Below, in pieces: positions 1-11,960 of a DNA stretch of 64,000 nt. The notes under the pieces are model-generated. The model did no database searches, was not told where the DNA came from, and was given only the letters and a program-made list of their open reading frames with translations. The DNA is from Odontocerum albicorne. Its lineage: Eukaryota; Arthropoda; Insecta; Trichoptera; Odontoceridae. How positions within the stretch are numbered: the first letter of the stretch is position 1; each line of letters begins with the position of its first letter. Both the position numbers and the translations under genes were made by a program. The stretch is taken from positions 15,599,112-15,663,111 of the forward strand of contig OX463854.1 in NCBI GenBank assembly GCA_949825065.1, written 5' to 3'.

Positions 1-375
1 TTCACATCCATACACCTTCTCATACAACCTCGACGATATCCCTGACTTTCTACTTTTCCTTTTTTCAGAATGTCATTCACTTGATCCAACCATATTTTCA
101 TTGGTATTCCTCTCAAATGCCTTCCACTCACGTCGGCACTGTATATCTTTTTATAAGTCTTTCTTAATTCATTCGTTTTATATGCCCAAACCATCTCAAC
201 GTACTCTTATTCCCCTTATTTAACATATCAGCCTTAGATTCATATTCATCCCTTATCACTTCATTCTGTATTCTGTCATACATTTTCACTTCATGTAGTC
301 TTCTCAATGCACGCATCTCTATATCATTTATTTGGATTCGCTCTAGTGGTTTTTCGCGTCCCCATTTCATTGCCA
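1..375 (-). pseudogene. Non-LTR retrotransposon fragment, RT C-terminal/3' part
   Basis: Reading the minus strand from about 375 gives an open run with RIQINDIEMRALRRL, then YDRIQNEVIRDE and LRWFGHIKRMN, followed in another frame by DVSGRHLRGIP and IWLDQVNDILKK. This order (core ending in WFGHxxRMN, then a GRGxPRxxWLDQV-like block) is the region downstream of the reverse-transcriptase fingers and palm in many insect non-LTR elements. The fragment runs off the left edge and has frame breaks, so it is dead. Related remnants lie at 5985-6290, 8880-9395, 15290-15700, 29500-30240, 32245-32645, 33005-33440 and 60500-60960. I did not assign a clade. Confidence 0.7.
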
Positions 376-554
376 TAGATCAAAGTTGGCACAAAAATAC
401 TTTTGTGGACTGTCATCTTAGCAGATTTTGATGCTGTCCGGTTTGAGTATATGTTTTATTGTCTCCTTGACTTTATTTCTTAACGCTACACGCTATAACA
501 ATATTACTAGTGATAATTTGGAAATTATAGTAAAGCCGATCAAACTAACAGGTT

Positions 555-640
555 AAAATTTTAAGATTCATCTGACACGTTCACGGAAAAATAATTATTC
601 CGTATGCGTGTCAGATGAATCTTATAATTTATCTAAATTA
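555..640. repeat. Foldback / MITE-like inverted repeat
   Basis: Positions 563-579 (AAGATTCATCTGACACG) and 607-623 are exact reverse complements. A further inner pair (CGGAA/TTCCG) and AT-rich outer extensions are present. The 27-nt spacer is AT-rich. No protein is encoded. It may be a small non-autonomous DNA element; no clear target duplication was seen. Confidence 0.6.
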
Positions 641-744
641 TTTAGGAAACTTGAAACCACTAAAATCGTTGAATTGAGACTTGGGTGTATAACATATTTG
701 TGTATAGTTTGCAAATTTGCATGTCAAAAAAGGTAAAATTATTG

Positions 745-842
745 TGACAGACATCCATCTCACCAACTAAGCCACGGCGACCTCTATTGCGGTCAATCAA
801 CCGAGGGGTTAAGGGGTTTAATTTCCGTTTGTGCCCAATCAT
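745..842 (-). repeat. tRNA-derived SINE head fragment
   Basis: On the minus strand the segment GGCTTAGTTGGTGAGATG resembles a tRNA D-arm/A-box. No clear B-box follows, so this is a broken SINE or tRNA pseudogene. Confidence 0.3.
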
Positions 843-1028
843 TTTTTATTTATTTATTAAGGCGATACATTAAATTAAAGTGTTTTTTACCATTATATTA
901 TACATTAAAACTTAAAAATAAAAAATATAACATCAATTTCCTGCAAAAAAATCTTTATATTACATATATCTTTAAAATATAATGCTTAAAAATATTAATG
1001 CGTAATAGGGAACTTAAAAAATATATTT

Positions 1029-1226
1029 TTATAGTTAAAGCGTTAACATTGTGGAGGTTTAAATACACTTATTTGTTTTATCAAACACTGTTAATTCCGC
1101 TTTATGTAATGGCATAACCCTACTGGTTTCCAGATTTTCACCTCATCAGACAGGGGAGCACAACAAGACTTGTTGGGCTCCCTGGTGATGAAATGAAAAC
1201 CATGTTTGATAAAACAAATTACATAA
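1029..1226. mobile_element. Penelope-like terminal foldback copy (copy a)
   Basis: It starts with the family's end (tatagttaa.gc.ttaac, then TGTGGAGGTTTAAA), continues through TATCAAACACTGTT and a CTCATC...CAGGGGAGC block, then turns round into a shortened reverse-complement arm ending GTTTGATAAAACAAATTAC. This is a diverged copy of the terminal unit found at 25841, 26072, 36217, 46929 and 63184. No coding sequence is retained. Confidence 0.7.
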
Positions 1227-1504
1227 CTTAAAAAAATTAATCTCTCTCGAGTGGATATCATATACTATAATAGAACATTAAAAAATGGTTCTATTCTGAT
1301 TTGTTTTTAAACCTCTTTTACGTATTTTATTTGGGTTTTGAAGAGATTGCCACCTGGTGATAAATTCACTAGGTTATACTATATACAATGAAAATGTAAT
1401 ACAATACAATATTTTGAAATATTATGCTGATGAAGGTTGTTACCGGTGTCACGAACTTAACACATAACATGCCTTTTACTGTAGGAGCCGAACACTCAAT
1501 CAAG
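1227..1504 (+). repeat. SINE family B, 3' half, in AT-rich DNA
   Basis: About 1325-1412 carries the 3' portion of a tRNA-derived SINE: GAGATTGCCACCTGGTGATAA, then a block ending GAAAATGTAATACAATACAATA. Better copies are at 17091-17270, 22215-22372 and 28893-29115. The tRNA-like head is missing here. I see nothing else in this stretch. Confidence 0.5.
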
Positions 1505-2345
1505 ATTCTCTTTTGTCTATTTTAAATTCATCCTTAAATTTTCAGATACGAGTACAGTGTAGAAGTAGTCCTGGAAGTCGGAAACAATAATATTTGCCTG
1601 GATTTTTCCAGGAAGGAGTGGTCGTTTATAAATGGTTCAGTCATCTTAAGCCATCGTAGTAGATGCAAAAGAAGGAGAGACAAAAACATAAAAAGTATTT
1701 ATTGAAATTGTATGAAAAGTATCGAATTACGTTCAAAAATACATTTGCTCTATTTGTTTTAACCGCATTTATTAACAGTTTTTATTTCGTAGTCTAAAAT
1801 GTTTGTATTTTACTAATTTAATCATGTGAGAAGTATTCAAGCCAGGCTTGGATTTGAAATGAAAGTGATTCGAACAATAAATACGATAGAAATGCGTACC
1901 TCGCGAATAATATCTGATATAAAAATGTATGTTTGATTGGGTAAGGAAGAAATGAATTAAGGTTAACTCTTTGTTAGAGATGAATTTCTAAATAAAACAC
2001 ATTTTATGAATCTAGTCCACCTTCAGTATTAGCTGGGACAACCAAGGTCTGAGTGAATGTGATGGAATACAAGTAGCCTGAACGAGTGGACTTGTTTTTG
2101 CTGAATAATTAGTGTAAGAATTGTTATCTAGTTATAAGTAGTATGTAGGTGTTAATTATTTCTAAGATCTCATATATTAAGATTGAATAAATAAAATAAA
2201 ATGATATATAGGAAAATAAGATTAAATAAGTTCATAAATTATAACATATAATTAAGGTTAGTTAAGTAATAAATTTGTATATAGGTATAGCCTTGACAAA
2301 TGTTTGTATAATAATTTACTTGTTTAATAAAAAAAAAAAAAAAAA
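1505..2345 (+). other. Unassigned AT-rich sequence ending in a poly(A) tract
   Basis: No coding signal was recognised. The stretch ends at 2326-2345 in AATAAA run directly into about 18 adenines, like the 3' end of a retroposed transcript or a non-LTR 3' UTR on the plus strand. The source transcript is unknown. Confidence 0.35.
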
Positions 2346-2384
2346 TTCTGAATGTAGTCAAATCATGTAAAGACTCCTTTCTTA

Positions 2385-2640
2385 TTTATCCTTTCAAATG
2401 TTGTATCTGAAATGGATGAATATCACAGATAGACGCCTAAAATGAACGGAGAGCGAAATAGATTGAAAAAATAATGAATGAATAATGTTGGAGAAATGAA
2501 ATTTATGGAATGTCAAAGGTATGAAAAATAGGAGAGCATGTTTTTTTTTTTGACGAGGTCGAAGCATAGATAGGATGGTATGAAAATGTATCCTCTCTAC
2601 CTACCTCAAAAGGGAATACCATAACCGTATGTCTGTATTG
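2385..2640 (+). pseudogene. Degenerate non-LTR 3' fragment with family tail
   Basis: It contains a decayed ACGGAGAGCGAAATAGATT block and ends in the recurring tail tcctctctacctacc...aaaaggga, also seen at 12960-13020, 32560-32640 and 33380-33440. No reading frame survives. Confidence 0.4.
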
Positions 2641-4290
2641 CAATGAGTATTTGTCATATTATAAGTGCTACGTAAAAAAAAACAAAACATTTTTTATCTT
2701 TTGTGACTTTTGTTCAGGTGACCTGATCCAATCTAACAAGCTGTTTTTCCATATCAAATACCTTGAATGTTTAGATCCGAGTAAGATCTTATTAAGAGAA
2801 CTATAATTGAGATATAACTTGAGATGTTTTTTCTTCCTATAAAAAAATCGCAAACATTCCACTTTAACGTAAATATCGGAATCTGGTGTGAATATAACAG
2901 GCAAAATAACATACGAGTAACATACTCGTCTTTAAAAAAAATATTTTCAAACACGTAATTACTAGTTTTCGATTTTTTTACTTTAATTCGTCAAGTGCTT
3001 TGTTACTATTTTTTTTTCTCAAGAAAGCAAATGTCTTGTATTCCCAAAAAAAAAAACATAAAACAGCTAGCGAATTCTTAGCAAATAAATCATACAAGGA
3101 TATACTGTATATTTAAATTCGAATAAGACCTTATTAAGATAATGATAATGGAAATAAAAACTTGAGATATTTTTCCTTAAAAAACTCAAACATATCAATT
3201 TAACGTGAATATTGGAATATGATGCGAATTAAAACTCAATATATTGATGCGAATTAAAACTCAATATAACTCAATATTGGAATATGATTCGAATTAAAAC
3301 TCGTCTCTCAGAATTGAATAACAAACAAGTAGTTAATTGTTCGACACATTTTTTGAATTTTTGAACGACAGAGTTACGGTTTTTTTTCTCAATATGAAAC
3401 TGAAAGAGTTAGCTTTGTAAATGATGGTTGGATAATCATGAATTAAGTATTCTGAAACACTAACGAGATGTTAAGTAAGAATCGTCTGCATCTAAAGTTT
3501 ATTAAAAAAAATATAAAGGACGTATTGCTTACGATGCGACATATTATTTTCAATATTCAAGTGTAGAAATAAAGTGGAATTACTACATACAGTGAAACCT
3601 CGAACTATCGGTTTTGAAAGGATTAACATAACTAAAAGATTATTGCGGGAAAACAAAAGATGTGGGAAAATACGAAACAATAGTAACATACATAAATTTT
3701 GAATATTCTGAGCAAAACATTTGCATTTGAACATAAGTGTGTGTAAATAAAAATAAAATTTTAAAGTGGCACCGAAAATAAAGATATATATTTTGTTTAA
3801 ATTAAAATAGTCTATCATCGTTACTTGTGTTTTGGCGATTTTATTTCATTAAATACACAGTATTTTCCTCTGTTGCAAATGGAATTATTTTCAACTACAG
3901 TTATTGCAAGTGAATAAAAAAAAATAATTTATGAGGCCATACTTGTTTCCTACAGTGAATCTCTTCTACTGTATCCTTTAACCTTACGCCCACTCCCCTT
4001 TATACTGTTCGTGGTAGGTGGTGGAAGCGGTGACTAGCGCGCAGTGACAAATATTCAAGTGATACACGTACATGTCGAATGTTCCGCTCGTTCTTTACCA
4101 GTGCCGTTATTCTACGAGTAGTTTAAAATTATACATTTTCTGTTACGAAATATGGTTGTGACATTTTGAAAAACGATCCATCAAGTGGAATAGTACAAAA
4201 AGCTGCGATATTATGAACGGTTATTGCAATAAAACTGTATATAGAGGAACAATCAATGCGATCTATCTGGATGAAATGAACAACATGAAA
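2641..4290. repeat. AT-rich stretch with an old direct duplication
   Basis: About 2765-2900 and 3112-3240 are diverged direct copies (shared blocks: AAGA.CTTATTAAGA, ACTTGAGAT, TTTAACGT.AATAT.GGAAT). Around 3200-3300 there is a small local repeat of GCGAATTAAAACTCAATAT. I see no gene in the remainder; the 108-codon ORF on the minus strand near 3492-3818 has low-complexity composition. Confidence 0.45.
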
Positions 4291-4296
4291 TGGACA

Positions 4297-4492
4297 CGTT
4301 TCTCTCTCTCTTTCTTTTGTGAAATAATATATATGACCGAAGTCATAAGTATCCTTACACCCCCGAATACTAGGCGAAAAAAATGCCTGTTTCTTTCGAG
4401 GGGTGTAGCACAGTGTGGGATTCGAACTGGCGACCTTCCGCACCGAAATCCAATGCGTTACCGCGCGGCTATGCACCTCTTAATACATTAAT
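4297..4492 (-). repeat. tRNA-derived SINE family A, near full length
   Basis: On the minus strand it begins GAGGTGCATAGCCGCGCGGTAA (A-box region), has a B-box AGTTCGAATCCC, then a unique body with CCCCTCG and a CGGGGGTGTAAGGATA...GACTTCGGTCATA end. It is collinear with the plus-strand copy at 33490-33660 and the truncated copy at 62540-62655. The A/B-box spacing and a shared non-tRNA body argue for a SINE rather than a tRNA gene. Confidence 0.75.
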
Positions 4493-5560
4493 ATTGGTTT
4501 AACATGATTCACAATAAATAATTTAAATGACATATTATCAAAATGTATGTGCTTATTTTGTTCTACTCCCCGGATCAGAGATACAACCTTAGTGTGAAGA
4601 GAAGAAACCAGAACGGGCGCATCGGATGTTTTTCAGCTCACGCCTTCACATACAAAACAGCACAGAAAAAAATATAAGAATAGAGTATTTATTCAACAAT
4701 GTCTAAGGCATACAGATAATTCTTAAAAACATTTTTTACAGACTTTATACTAATGAAACGTCAATATATTCATACTCATATACCTTTATAGACATAAACA
4801 CTCAGACACCTTTTCATACCCAGATACAAATACGAGTATATGCATACTTACCTACCTGCAAAGACATCATATTACAAGCAGGATGAAGAAACAGTTTTAT
4901 TAATCTTGGTTCCTTATCGTCTGCTGACAGGAAGAGTAAGCTAATGATTTGCGTGGATTCTTACTTCCAATCGTTCTTCCAGAATATGAGCTTTGGGAAT
5001 TAACAGTTGTAATTGTCTCGTGCGCCTTAATCAAGAAAGATGTAATATCGTTCACGCTCATGTGCCTATGTGACATACCTTTACTTTTCGCTCCATTGGC
5101 CGTAAAAAATAATCAGAAATATTTTATTCCGTTTAGATATATCTTCCGTAGAAGCCTAAAAGGAAGTGATTATTGCGAAAATAAACGATACGTTCATAAT
5201 TCACGTAATTAACGTCAACGTCAACATTAATCTGTTTCTGGCTAGGATGACATAATAAAATGATAAATAATAAGGAATCAAGTAAAAACAAGTATTTCCT
5301 CTAAGGATATGTGATATAAATGTGATGTGAATTGAACGGATATATATTTTCTTAGAATGTCTCCCAAAGGTGTTTGATACTCATGCCTTACGCTTGGATT
5401 GAAACTCACTGAATCGTTTCATTCAGTCTCTTGATATTAAGTTTTATAATTGATTTGTTATGACTGCTCGTGTTGCCATAATTCCTTATGGTCCTGGTAA
5501 CGATATACAGTCTAAATTGATTATTTATTCTCCATTATGTCATGTGTCGAAAAGAGCAGA
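4493..5560. other. No recognisable gene
   Basis: AT-rich sequence with a short GC-richer patch around 4560-4660. An 87-codon ORF at 4949-5212 (+) has no recognisable motif. No repeat family was identified here. Confidence 0.4.
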
Positions 5561-5569
5561 ATGATTCAG

Positions 5570-5615
5570 AGCACCCTTGAAAAAAGTTGCTCTCTAAACG
5601 GCGCTGTATAATAAC
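5570..5615 (+). repeat. SINE family C core fragment
   Basis: It contains the core CACCCTTGAAAAAAGTTGC then CTCTAAACGGCGCTGTATAA. Other copies: plus strand 43200-43335 and 59540-59675; minus strand 26690-26730, 33805-33880, 44650-44735, 48365-48408. The better copies have the B-box GGGTTCGAGTCC just upstream of this core. Confidence 0.5.
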
Positions 5616-5639
5616 CCGTTTTATTATTATTATTTGTGT

Positions 5640-5970
5640 ATAATAATGGTGTACCTGTTCGTGATTACCTGTGTTGCGCACCATACATTTGAACCATTTA
5701 CCACAATACGTGGTTTTAATGATGCCGATTATATTATTATTTTATTATTCGGGTGTGTAAATTTGTAATCCTCACATAGTACAAATAATTTTATCTTTAC
5801 CGATATCTCGAAAAAACAGGTAATATAGTAATGGTCTGCCTGTACGTGATTGCTTGTGTAGTGCAGCATACATTTGAACCATTTATCACTATCGTGATTT
5901 TAATTATGACGATTATTATAATTTTAATATGTGGGTGTACTATATTGTAATCCTCACTCCTTATAAATTA
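5640..5970 (+). repeat. Two diverged tandem copies of a ~180-bp unit
   Basis: About 5641-5790 and 5821-5965 align: TAATGGT.T.CCTGT.CGTGATT, then CATACATTTGAACCATTTA, then TGTAATCCTCAC. Function unknown; probably an old non-coding element. Confidence 0.6.
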
Positions 5971-5984
5971 TTATTATTAAATGC

Positions 5985-6290
5985 TATAGAAATACGTGCT
6001 ATCAAAACAGTACATAGAGTGACAATATATGACAAATACGGAATGAAGTGATTGGGGATCAATGTGAACTTAAGGCTCACGTATTAAGTAAAATGAAAAA
6101 GAGAACTTTGAGATGGTTTAGGCATGTAAAACGAATGAATCAAGAAACACTTACGGAACAAATGTACAGTGAAAATGTGAACGGAGAGCGGGGAAAAGAA
6201 AGACCGAGGAAAGTGTGACTGGATCGAGTAAATTATATTTTGATCGCAAAAAGTTAGAGAAATAGTAGGAGTTGTACGGCTACATTTTTG
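5985..6290 (+). pseudogene. Non-LTR retrotransposon remnant (same group as 1-375)
   Basis: Translated pieces correspond to YDKYGMK, a degenerate LRWFGHVKRMN block (ttgagatggtttaggcatgt), and a GRPRKVWLDRV-like block (agaccgaggaaagtgtgactgg). Frames are broken at several points. It abuts the DNA-transposon remnant that starts near 6356. Confidence 0.65.
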
Positions 6291-6355
6291 CCTTGAAACC
6301 GTTAGAGTTTTGATTCAAACGCGAGCAGGTAGCAGGAACCTTCCCATATGATGTT

Positions 6356-7230
6356 TTGTATAGAAAAACTCACTTGTTGTTCGACGTTGGTTACACAAGA
6401 ACATGTTTCCCCATGAGTGCCGCGTACGCATTACGTTACGAAGCCGTGTTTCTGTGTGCACATCCGAAAGGACCGAAAATGTTGTACGGAGCCACTGCTA
6501 AATACATAAGAAAATCGAAGGCATTTGTAAGTAAGTGGGTGAAATGCTATTCCGACGTAAAAAACGTCTATGACCTACTAGATCGTGGCACTGCACAGGA
6601 AACGACGAAGAAGGAACACAGAGTGATTTTACGAGTATTTGAGAAGAATTCTCGCCTACCATTGCGTAGCAGACGATTTTGCGTGAAAAGGGTCTAATTG
6701 TGTCATGTGACACTATAAGAAGACGTTTTCTAGCTCAGGAAGTGAAATTTCGAAGCACGGTGAAGAAACCACTACTGTCTGAAAAACAAGTCAAAAAATA
6801 CTCACTTGGGCCAAAGAAAATTTGGACCGCGATTGGGACATCGTAATTTTTTCGGACGAAGTTTCTTTTTGGGCACGTTCTTCCATTAATCATATTTGGT
6901 GTGTCCGCACCAATAGACTCATCCAGCGGACCGTTAAACATCCGGTAAAAGTCCACGTCTGGGGCTGTTTCTCAAAGCAGGGATTTGGTACTTTGCACAT
7001 CTTCACAGATAATTTGAACGCTGCCAAAATGGTTAACATGTATCAGAGGACTTTATTACCATCTGCCCAAATGTGGGTTATAAGAAAAAAATGAAAATTG
7101 GCCACTACAAGAGGACAATGACCCAAAACATTAGAGTCGTCTCTGTACTGCGTGGAAACAGGAAAATGACGTTGACGTAATTATGGATTGATCATATATT
7201 TTCAATCCTCCAGTCAAATTGAAGGACCGT
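6356..7230 (+). pseudogene. Tc1/mariner-superfamily transposase remnant
   Basis: The first open segment (6356-6697) holds a helix-turn-helix-like region with RYEAVFLCAHPKGPK, AKYIRKSKAFVSKWVKCY and LLDRGTAQETTKKE. A second (6822-7094) holds VIFSDEVSFWA, which carries the first catalytic Asp, then VKVHVWGCFSKQGFG and LHIFTDNLNAAKM. A third piece near 7105 reads QEDNDPKH (second Asp) and is followed by a stop. At least two frameshifts and a stop make it non-functional. The third acidic residue was not found. No terminal inverted repeats were recognised, so the outer limits are uncertain. Confidence 0.75.
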
Positions 7231-8210
7231 AGAACGAGAAGATATTTGCAGGTAATTTCAGTGAAAATAATAATTACTTAATTAGTTTACCTTCCTATCA
7301 AATTTTGACAGCTAGTGCCTTATTTCATTTTAGAAAACATAATACACATGTATCAATTTTTAAATCTCTCGTAACACTCCACTTTATATTTGAAAGCACT
7401 TTTCTTCGTATTTCTTGATTCATTTTAATATAAATCTACATTATTTTTAGTGTATTTTACCCCTCTTAGTACTCCAAGTATATTGCTACCTCAGCTCAGC
7501 GCCGATCTACTCCACCGAAAGAGATTGACACACCGGAATATGGGATTAGCTCAACTCGCCTCACCTCCGAGAGTTTCATTATCAAAGTTTGAATGCGATT
7601 GGCGGAACACTCCCGTTCCGTGCGGTATCTAATTGACGCTGTTGTATAGTATAGTAGTGTGTACAAACATGTCATTATTACTTCATACGAATTCAGCCGA
7701 TGCCAACATTTTGTTATAAGAGGCACACTTTAAAGCTTAAAAAAAGTGATTATTTAAATTTTAACGATATACTCGTATTTATGGTAGGTTGTATGCATAT
7801 ATCATACGTGTATGTACTATTTACAGATATTGTTTTGTATATGATTCATATAAATGTATATACTTTTTTGTGACAAATTAATTTTATATTCTTGCACACT
7901 CAAAATTCTTCTCTGAGTATAACTTGTGCACCTATTTTTAATGTCGGTAAAGGTCGTACATTGTGATAAAATAAATAAATACATAACTTGCGTATTATCA
8001 AATTGGCTTATTCACACCTGCTAGGAACGCGTGGAATATTTTGCAATTAAAATGTATGAATAGTAATTTGCTTACGACAGTTGCACGTTTGTAATTTATC
8101 AATCGTGAAAATGCATGCAAATAGAGTAACTGGTTTAGTGGATATTTTTATGTAGATGTTGAGCTCAGGAGCCTCCTAGTCCGTGATTTCCTTAATCTTA
8201 GGTTTTCAAC
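7231..8210. other. Unassigned; GC-richer patch at 7480-7650
   Basis: Around 7480-7650 the sequence is clearly more GC-rich than its surroundings (contains GATTGGCGGAACACTCCCG and TGCGGTATCTAATTGACGC). I cannot assign it to a gene or element. The rest is AT-rich with no signal. Confidence 0.3.
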
Positions 8211-8870
8211 ATGAGACTTGTTAGTCCATTTTATTTTAAGTATATTTTAAATTTATTTATTATATTGTTTTGTAATTTGCCCTATAATATCGTAATCTTG
8301 TTGATCTTAAAAGAGATTTATTTTTTCTTGCTTGTAGGATCGATTAAGTTTAATTACATAATTATATTTGATTTTTTTTACTTTCCGTGTTGTAATATAA
8401 ATATGCATTTTCAATAATCAATTTGAAAGAAATATGTTACCTTATTTTTTTAAATTTATAGTATTTTTAATTGTTACTGTGTTATGTAAAAGACACCAAA
8501 TTTCGTTAATTTTATTTGTAAATTAATCATCTTTGGGAAGAAAAAAAGCAATTATACTTTAAAATAATAGTTTTCCTGGCCGTTATCCATCTAATAATTC
8601 ATTCGAATTGGCAATGTTGGCGCATATACTCGTATTTGCGCAGCTGATGATAATAAATAGATTACTTGAATAGTGCTGTTATGTATCAACCTATCACACC
8701 AGGAGTCCTGTGTTTTATGATTTGTAAAAAGTTGCTTATAAGCATCTCTAATCAAATTAAAATGTTGTTAGGTCTGAAAGTAAAATATTAAAACCTGGAT
8801 GCCATCCAACAAGCTTCCTATCCTATATACTGCCTCTGATTTTTATCTCAATTTAGTGATGAAAAAAGTA
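8211..8870. other. No recognisable feature
   Basis: AT-rich. The 68-codon ORF at 8211-8417 is a low-complexity hydrophobic translation of T-rich DNA and I do not regard it as a gene. Confidence 0.4.
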
Positions 8871-8879
8871 AAAAAATAT

Positions 8880-9395
8880 ACATATATCACTCCGTGTCGC
8901 TTACGGGATAGTCACAGAGAACGGATCGCTAAACTTTTGTATTCAAGTACATATTTCGCTATCTTCATATGCATACTTCGTCATGCAAAATCTTCTATTA
9001 TTCAAACTTCTCACTTTGTTTTCTTTGAAAATCTACTCCACTTGATTCAGACACGTTTTCTTTGGCTTACCACATTTACATTTATACACAAAATCTGGTC
9101 CACTTGATCGAGCCACGGGTTTTCGTTCTACCCCGTCCACGAACACCTTGCATTTCTAACTTTCTGACTCGTATACTCGCTTAGTCGGTATTTCGTCATT
9201 CATTCTCTACATATATCCAAAATGTCTAAAAGCTCCTTTATTCATCTTATCATATCCATTTTATGTTTGCTTTCATTTTTTATGTCTTCACGCCGCCATC
9301 TTTCATATATTGGCACTAAATTTTTTCTTACTGCACGCATCTCCTTAACCTTACTTTTATCTTTCTTCTGTCAAATCTAAGTTTCACTTAATCTA
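8880..9395 (-). pseudogene. Decayed non-LTR 3' fragment with tail
   Basis: On the minus strand the tail near 8890-8930 (cgttctctgtgactatcccgtaag) matches the recurrent ctctgcctaccc tail. Upstream, toward 9370, lie diverged counterparts of the GRGRxxxxW / WLDQV region. There are no intact frames. Confidence 0.5.
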
Positions 9396-9419
9396 TTTTC
9401 AAAATTAAATAAATATTTT

Positions 9420-10030
9420 AAAAATAGTCATATACCCCTGACTGGCGTATTCGACATCTTCTAGCATGATGATCACTGTACCGCCTTGATTCGCGACTGA
9501 ATGTTATCATCTGATTCGATATGCGCCCCCTTTTGGATCTAACCCTCGAAGGGTGATACGTAGTTTTTTTATTTTATCTTCATGACTAATAGCGATAAAT
9601 AAAAATGTTGCAATCAAGATCATTGTTAATAATTACAATAGTCCCATCACGTTAAGGTTTCACTTCAAAAGGATAACGTCATAATCAGTCTGGTTGACTC
9701 CAGTATTGCGTTTAGATCTCTTTTCTCCTTTCCGACAATTTTCTATCTTGCGCACATTGCTTCTTGTTACTCCCAGCCACATTTCTGATATCATCTATCT
9801 TGCTACATTTGTTTTCGCTATCCTTTGTCCACCTATCATCGGTACATCTAGCAAGATGCCCTGCTCAGTTCCTTCTCTGGCGATAATTCTTGCAGCGACA
9901 TCTGCGACTTTGGTCTTATCAATTCGTTCTTCTTCCGTTCCGGTTATAAGATTTTCAGCATTCTTTTCGCTGTGGCGTTTTGTGACACCTAAAGCTTATG
10001 AATTGTTTGCTATGTGAACGTTGTTATCTA
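9420..10030 (-). pseudogene. Non-LTR RT C-terminal remnant with DDRW / VAGSN motifs
   Basis: Minus-strand translation across about 9960-9690 gives GHLARCTDDRWTKDSENK, then KIDDIRNVAGSNKKQCAQDR and KLSERRKE. This matches the pattern GHxARMxDDRWT...RWxDDIxKVAGxxWxxxAQDRxxWK at the C-terminus of one class of arthropod non-LTR polyproteins. The plus-strand 107-codon ORF here is its antisense shadow. Nothing was recognised in 9420-9690. Confidence 0.6.
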
Positions 10031-10390
10031 AAGCCAGTATGTCTGTACTGGGAGGATACGATGAGTGAAAGGAATCGATTTATAAAATGATTTATCACAT
10101 ACTTTTAAACGTGTAGATATTTAAGTGTTGAATAGACAAAAAAATATTTAAATAATATTTATACTTGATTTGCATCCATAATTTATGTCATCAATTTATC
10201 GCCCACTTTTGTGGGATACAATAACAAAGAAAAAATAATAATTTCAAATATCAACTGTAAAAATTGACCCCTTTATCCCAGTAGAGGGTTGTTTTGGTTA
10301 TCCAGACGTAACTACGGATGTTGTTAATAGAGATACGAGTATCTATCTGTCCTTTCAAGAATCGTCTTCCCCCATCAACGGTGGTACTCT
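10031..10390. other. No recognisable feature
   Basis: AT-rich intergenic or intronic sequence. Confidence 0.4.
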
Positions 10391-10395
10391 GATAA

Positions 10396-10479
10396 GTGCA
10401 CTTAATATAAAATATTGTATCTAACATTTTTGGACATTTTTATCAAAATGTTAGTTACAATATTTTATATTAAGTGTAC
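10396..10479. repeat. Long near-perfect inverted repeat (35-bp arms)
   Basis: Arms 10396-10430 and 10445-10479 are reverse complements with about two mismatches and a 14-nt spacer. The arms are AT-rich (containing ACTTAATATAAAATATTG). It is MITE-like or a potential hairpin transcript. No target duplication was confirmed. Confidence 0.7.
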
Positions 10480-11960
10480 TAATCTGATTATGTTGCTGCT
10501 TAAATTGTCAACGAGTTAATTTCCAGCATACCCTTTAGACGAGAGTTAACATACAATGACCTGGAATGTTGGCATGCCGCACTAAATAAATGCGATGTGT
10601 GTTCATATTCGATAGATGATAAAACTTTTGAATTATTTGAACCAACTATCTGATTTAACGTTTATTATGAAGATATTTTCGTGCCAGTTTCCAATCTTAT
10701 AAATAAACGTGTTGGAATGAATATACGAGTAAGTGCCCATTTCCGATAAGTATTTTAATTATTATTTGATAGCGAACAAAATATTTATACTTAAAAAATA
10801 ATAAAAAATGTTGTATGAAACATTAAATATTCATATTGTATGAAACATAAAAGATTAATATTGTATGAAACATGACATATATCATAATTGAAACATAAAA
10901 GATTCATGTTAAATGTTCCGGGGTCACCGTATTTCACTCTCTCAGTTAAGATGCATAATGTAAAAAAGAAGTGGACTCGACCGAAAGGACTTGGAAAAAA
11001 AAAATTTTGAGAAACCTTTTGAGAAAAAAAGTTATATAAAAATTTACGGTACGAGTACAATGAAGTATGAGTTAAGAAAAATTGTAAATGATATTTAAGA
11101 AAGATAGTTTTTCAATTTTCTACTTTATACGGATTTTTCATGTTATGCATAATATTAATTAAGGAGTAAGATAACACACAACAGTCGTTTTAGAAAAGTT
11201 TGCATAAAAATTAAACTTCAGAATTGACATTAAATCACATCCTTCATTAAATTAGACAACTGGTCAAAATAATTTTGAATTAGACATATAATTCACGTAT
11301 CGAACTTTAGACGTGTCTTAGAAAATGTTTATATTTCAAATATTGCCGGTTTCTGTATTTGAATTCAAGAGTGTCGCACAAGTGACGGGGTCGTATGAGG
11401 CAAAGATGAAACATCAACCCTGTCAGTGATTTCCCTTAAGATTAGCTGGAAATTAGTCGATGTCTACAGGGGCGGCGCGAGTGCTTCGGATTGCCGTGAC
11501 TCGAATAATTACTTAAGATGTTCTTTGCATTTTCATAACGCAACTCTTCTTGGTGAATAAAAAATACTCAATCAAAAACCAGAAGGGTAACTCATGAAGT
11601 TTTCAGACATCTGAATTATTGTGTTCAGTATTTTTTTTATTTTAATGGCTTTATATTAAAAGCAAATAATTAAAAAAAAAATTGTCGTTTTTACTCATAT
11701 TACTAGCGATAACATTTTCAGAATTGAGCAAACGGATTGGAGCCTGACTCGATCGGAATGTGTGCCTGAGATTTTTTTTTGCTTTAAGTTTTCGCGTTAG
11801 GTGTTTTTTTAATGATCAGCCTTCCTTCCCCAAGGGTAGAAAGTGGTTTAACTATCTATCTTCGGAAGAAAAAACAAGTGGTTTGTTAATTCAATTGTAC
11901 TGTACCCTTCAACACACGAGTGTGACTTGGAGTTCACACTTCTGTGGGTTTAACCACTTT
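10480..11960. other. No recognisable gene
   Basis: Mostly AT-rich. About 10800-10910 has a short imperfect repetition of TTGTATGAAACAT. A GC-richer patch lies at 11400-11510. No coding motif was recognised. Confidence 0.4.

Noticed and set aside
4400..4490. True tRNA gene on the minus strand
   Set aside because: A and B boxes are present but no cloverleaf closes, and the same non-tRNA body follows at other loci, so it is a SINE.
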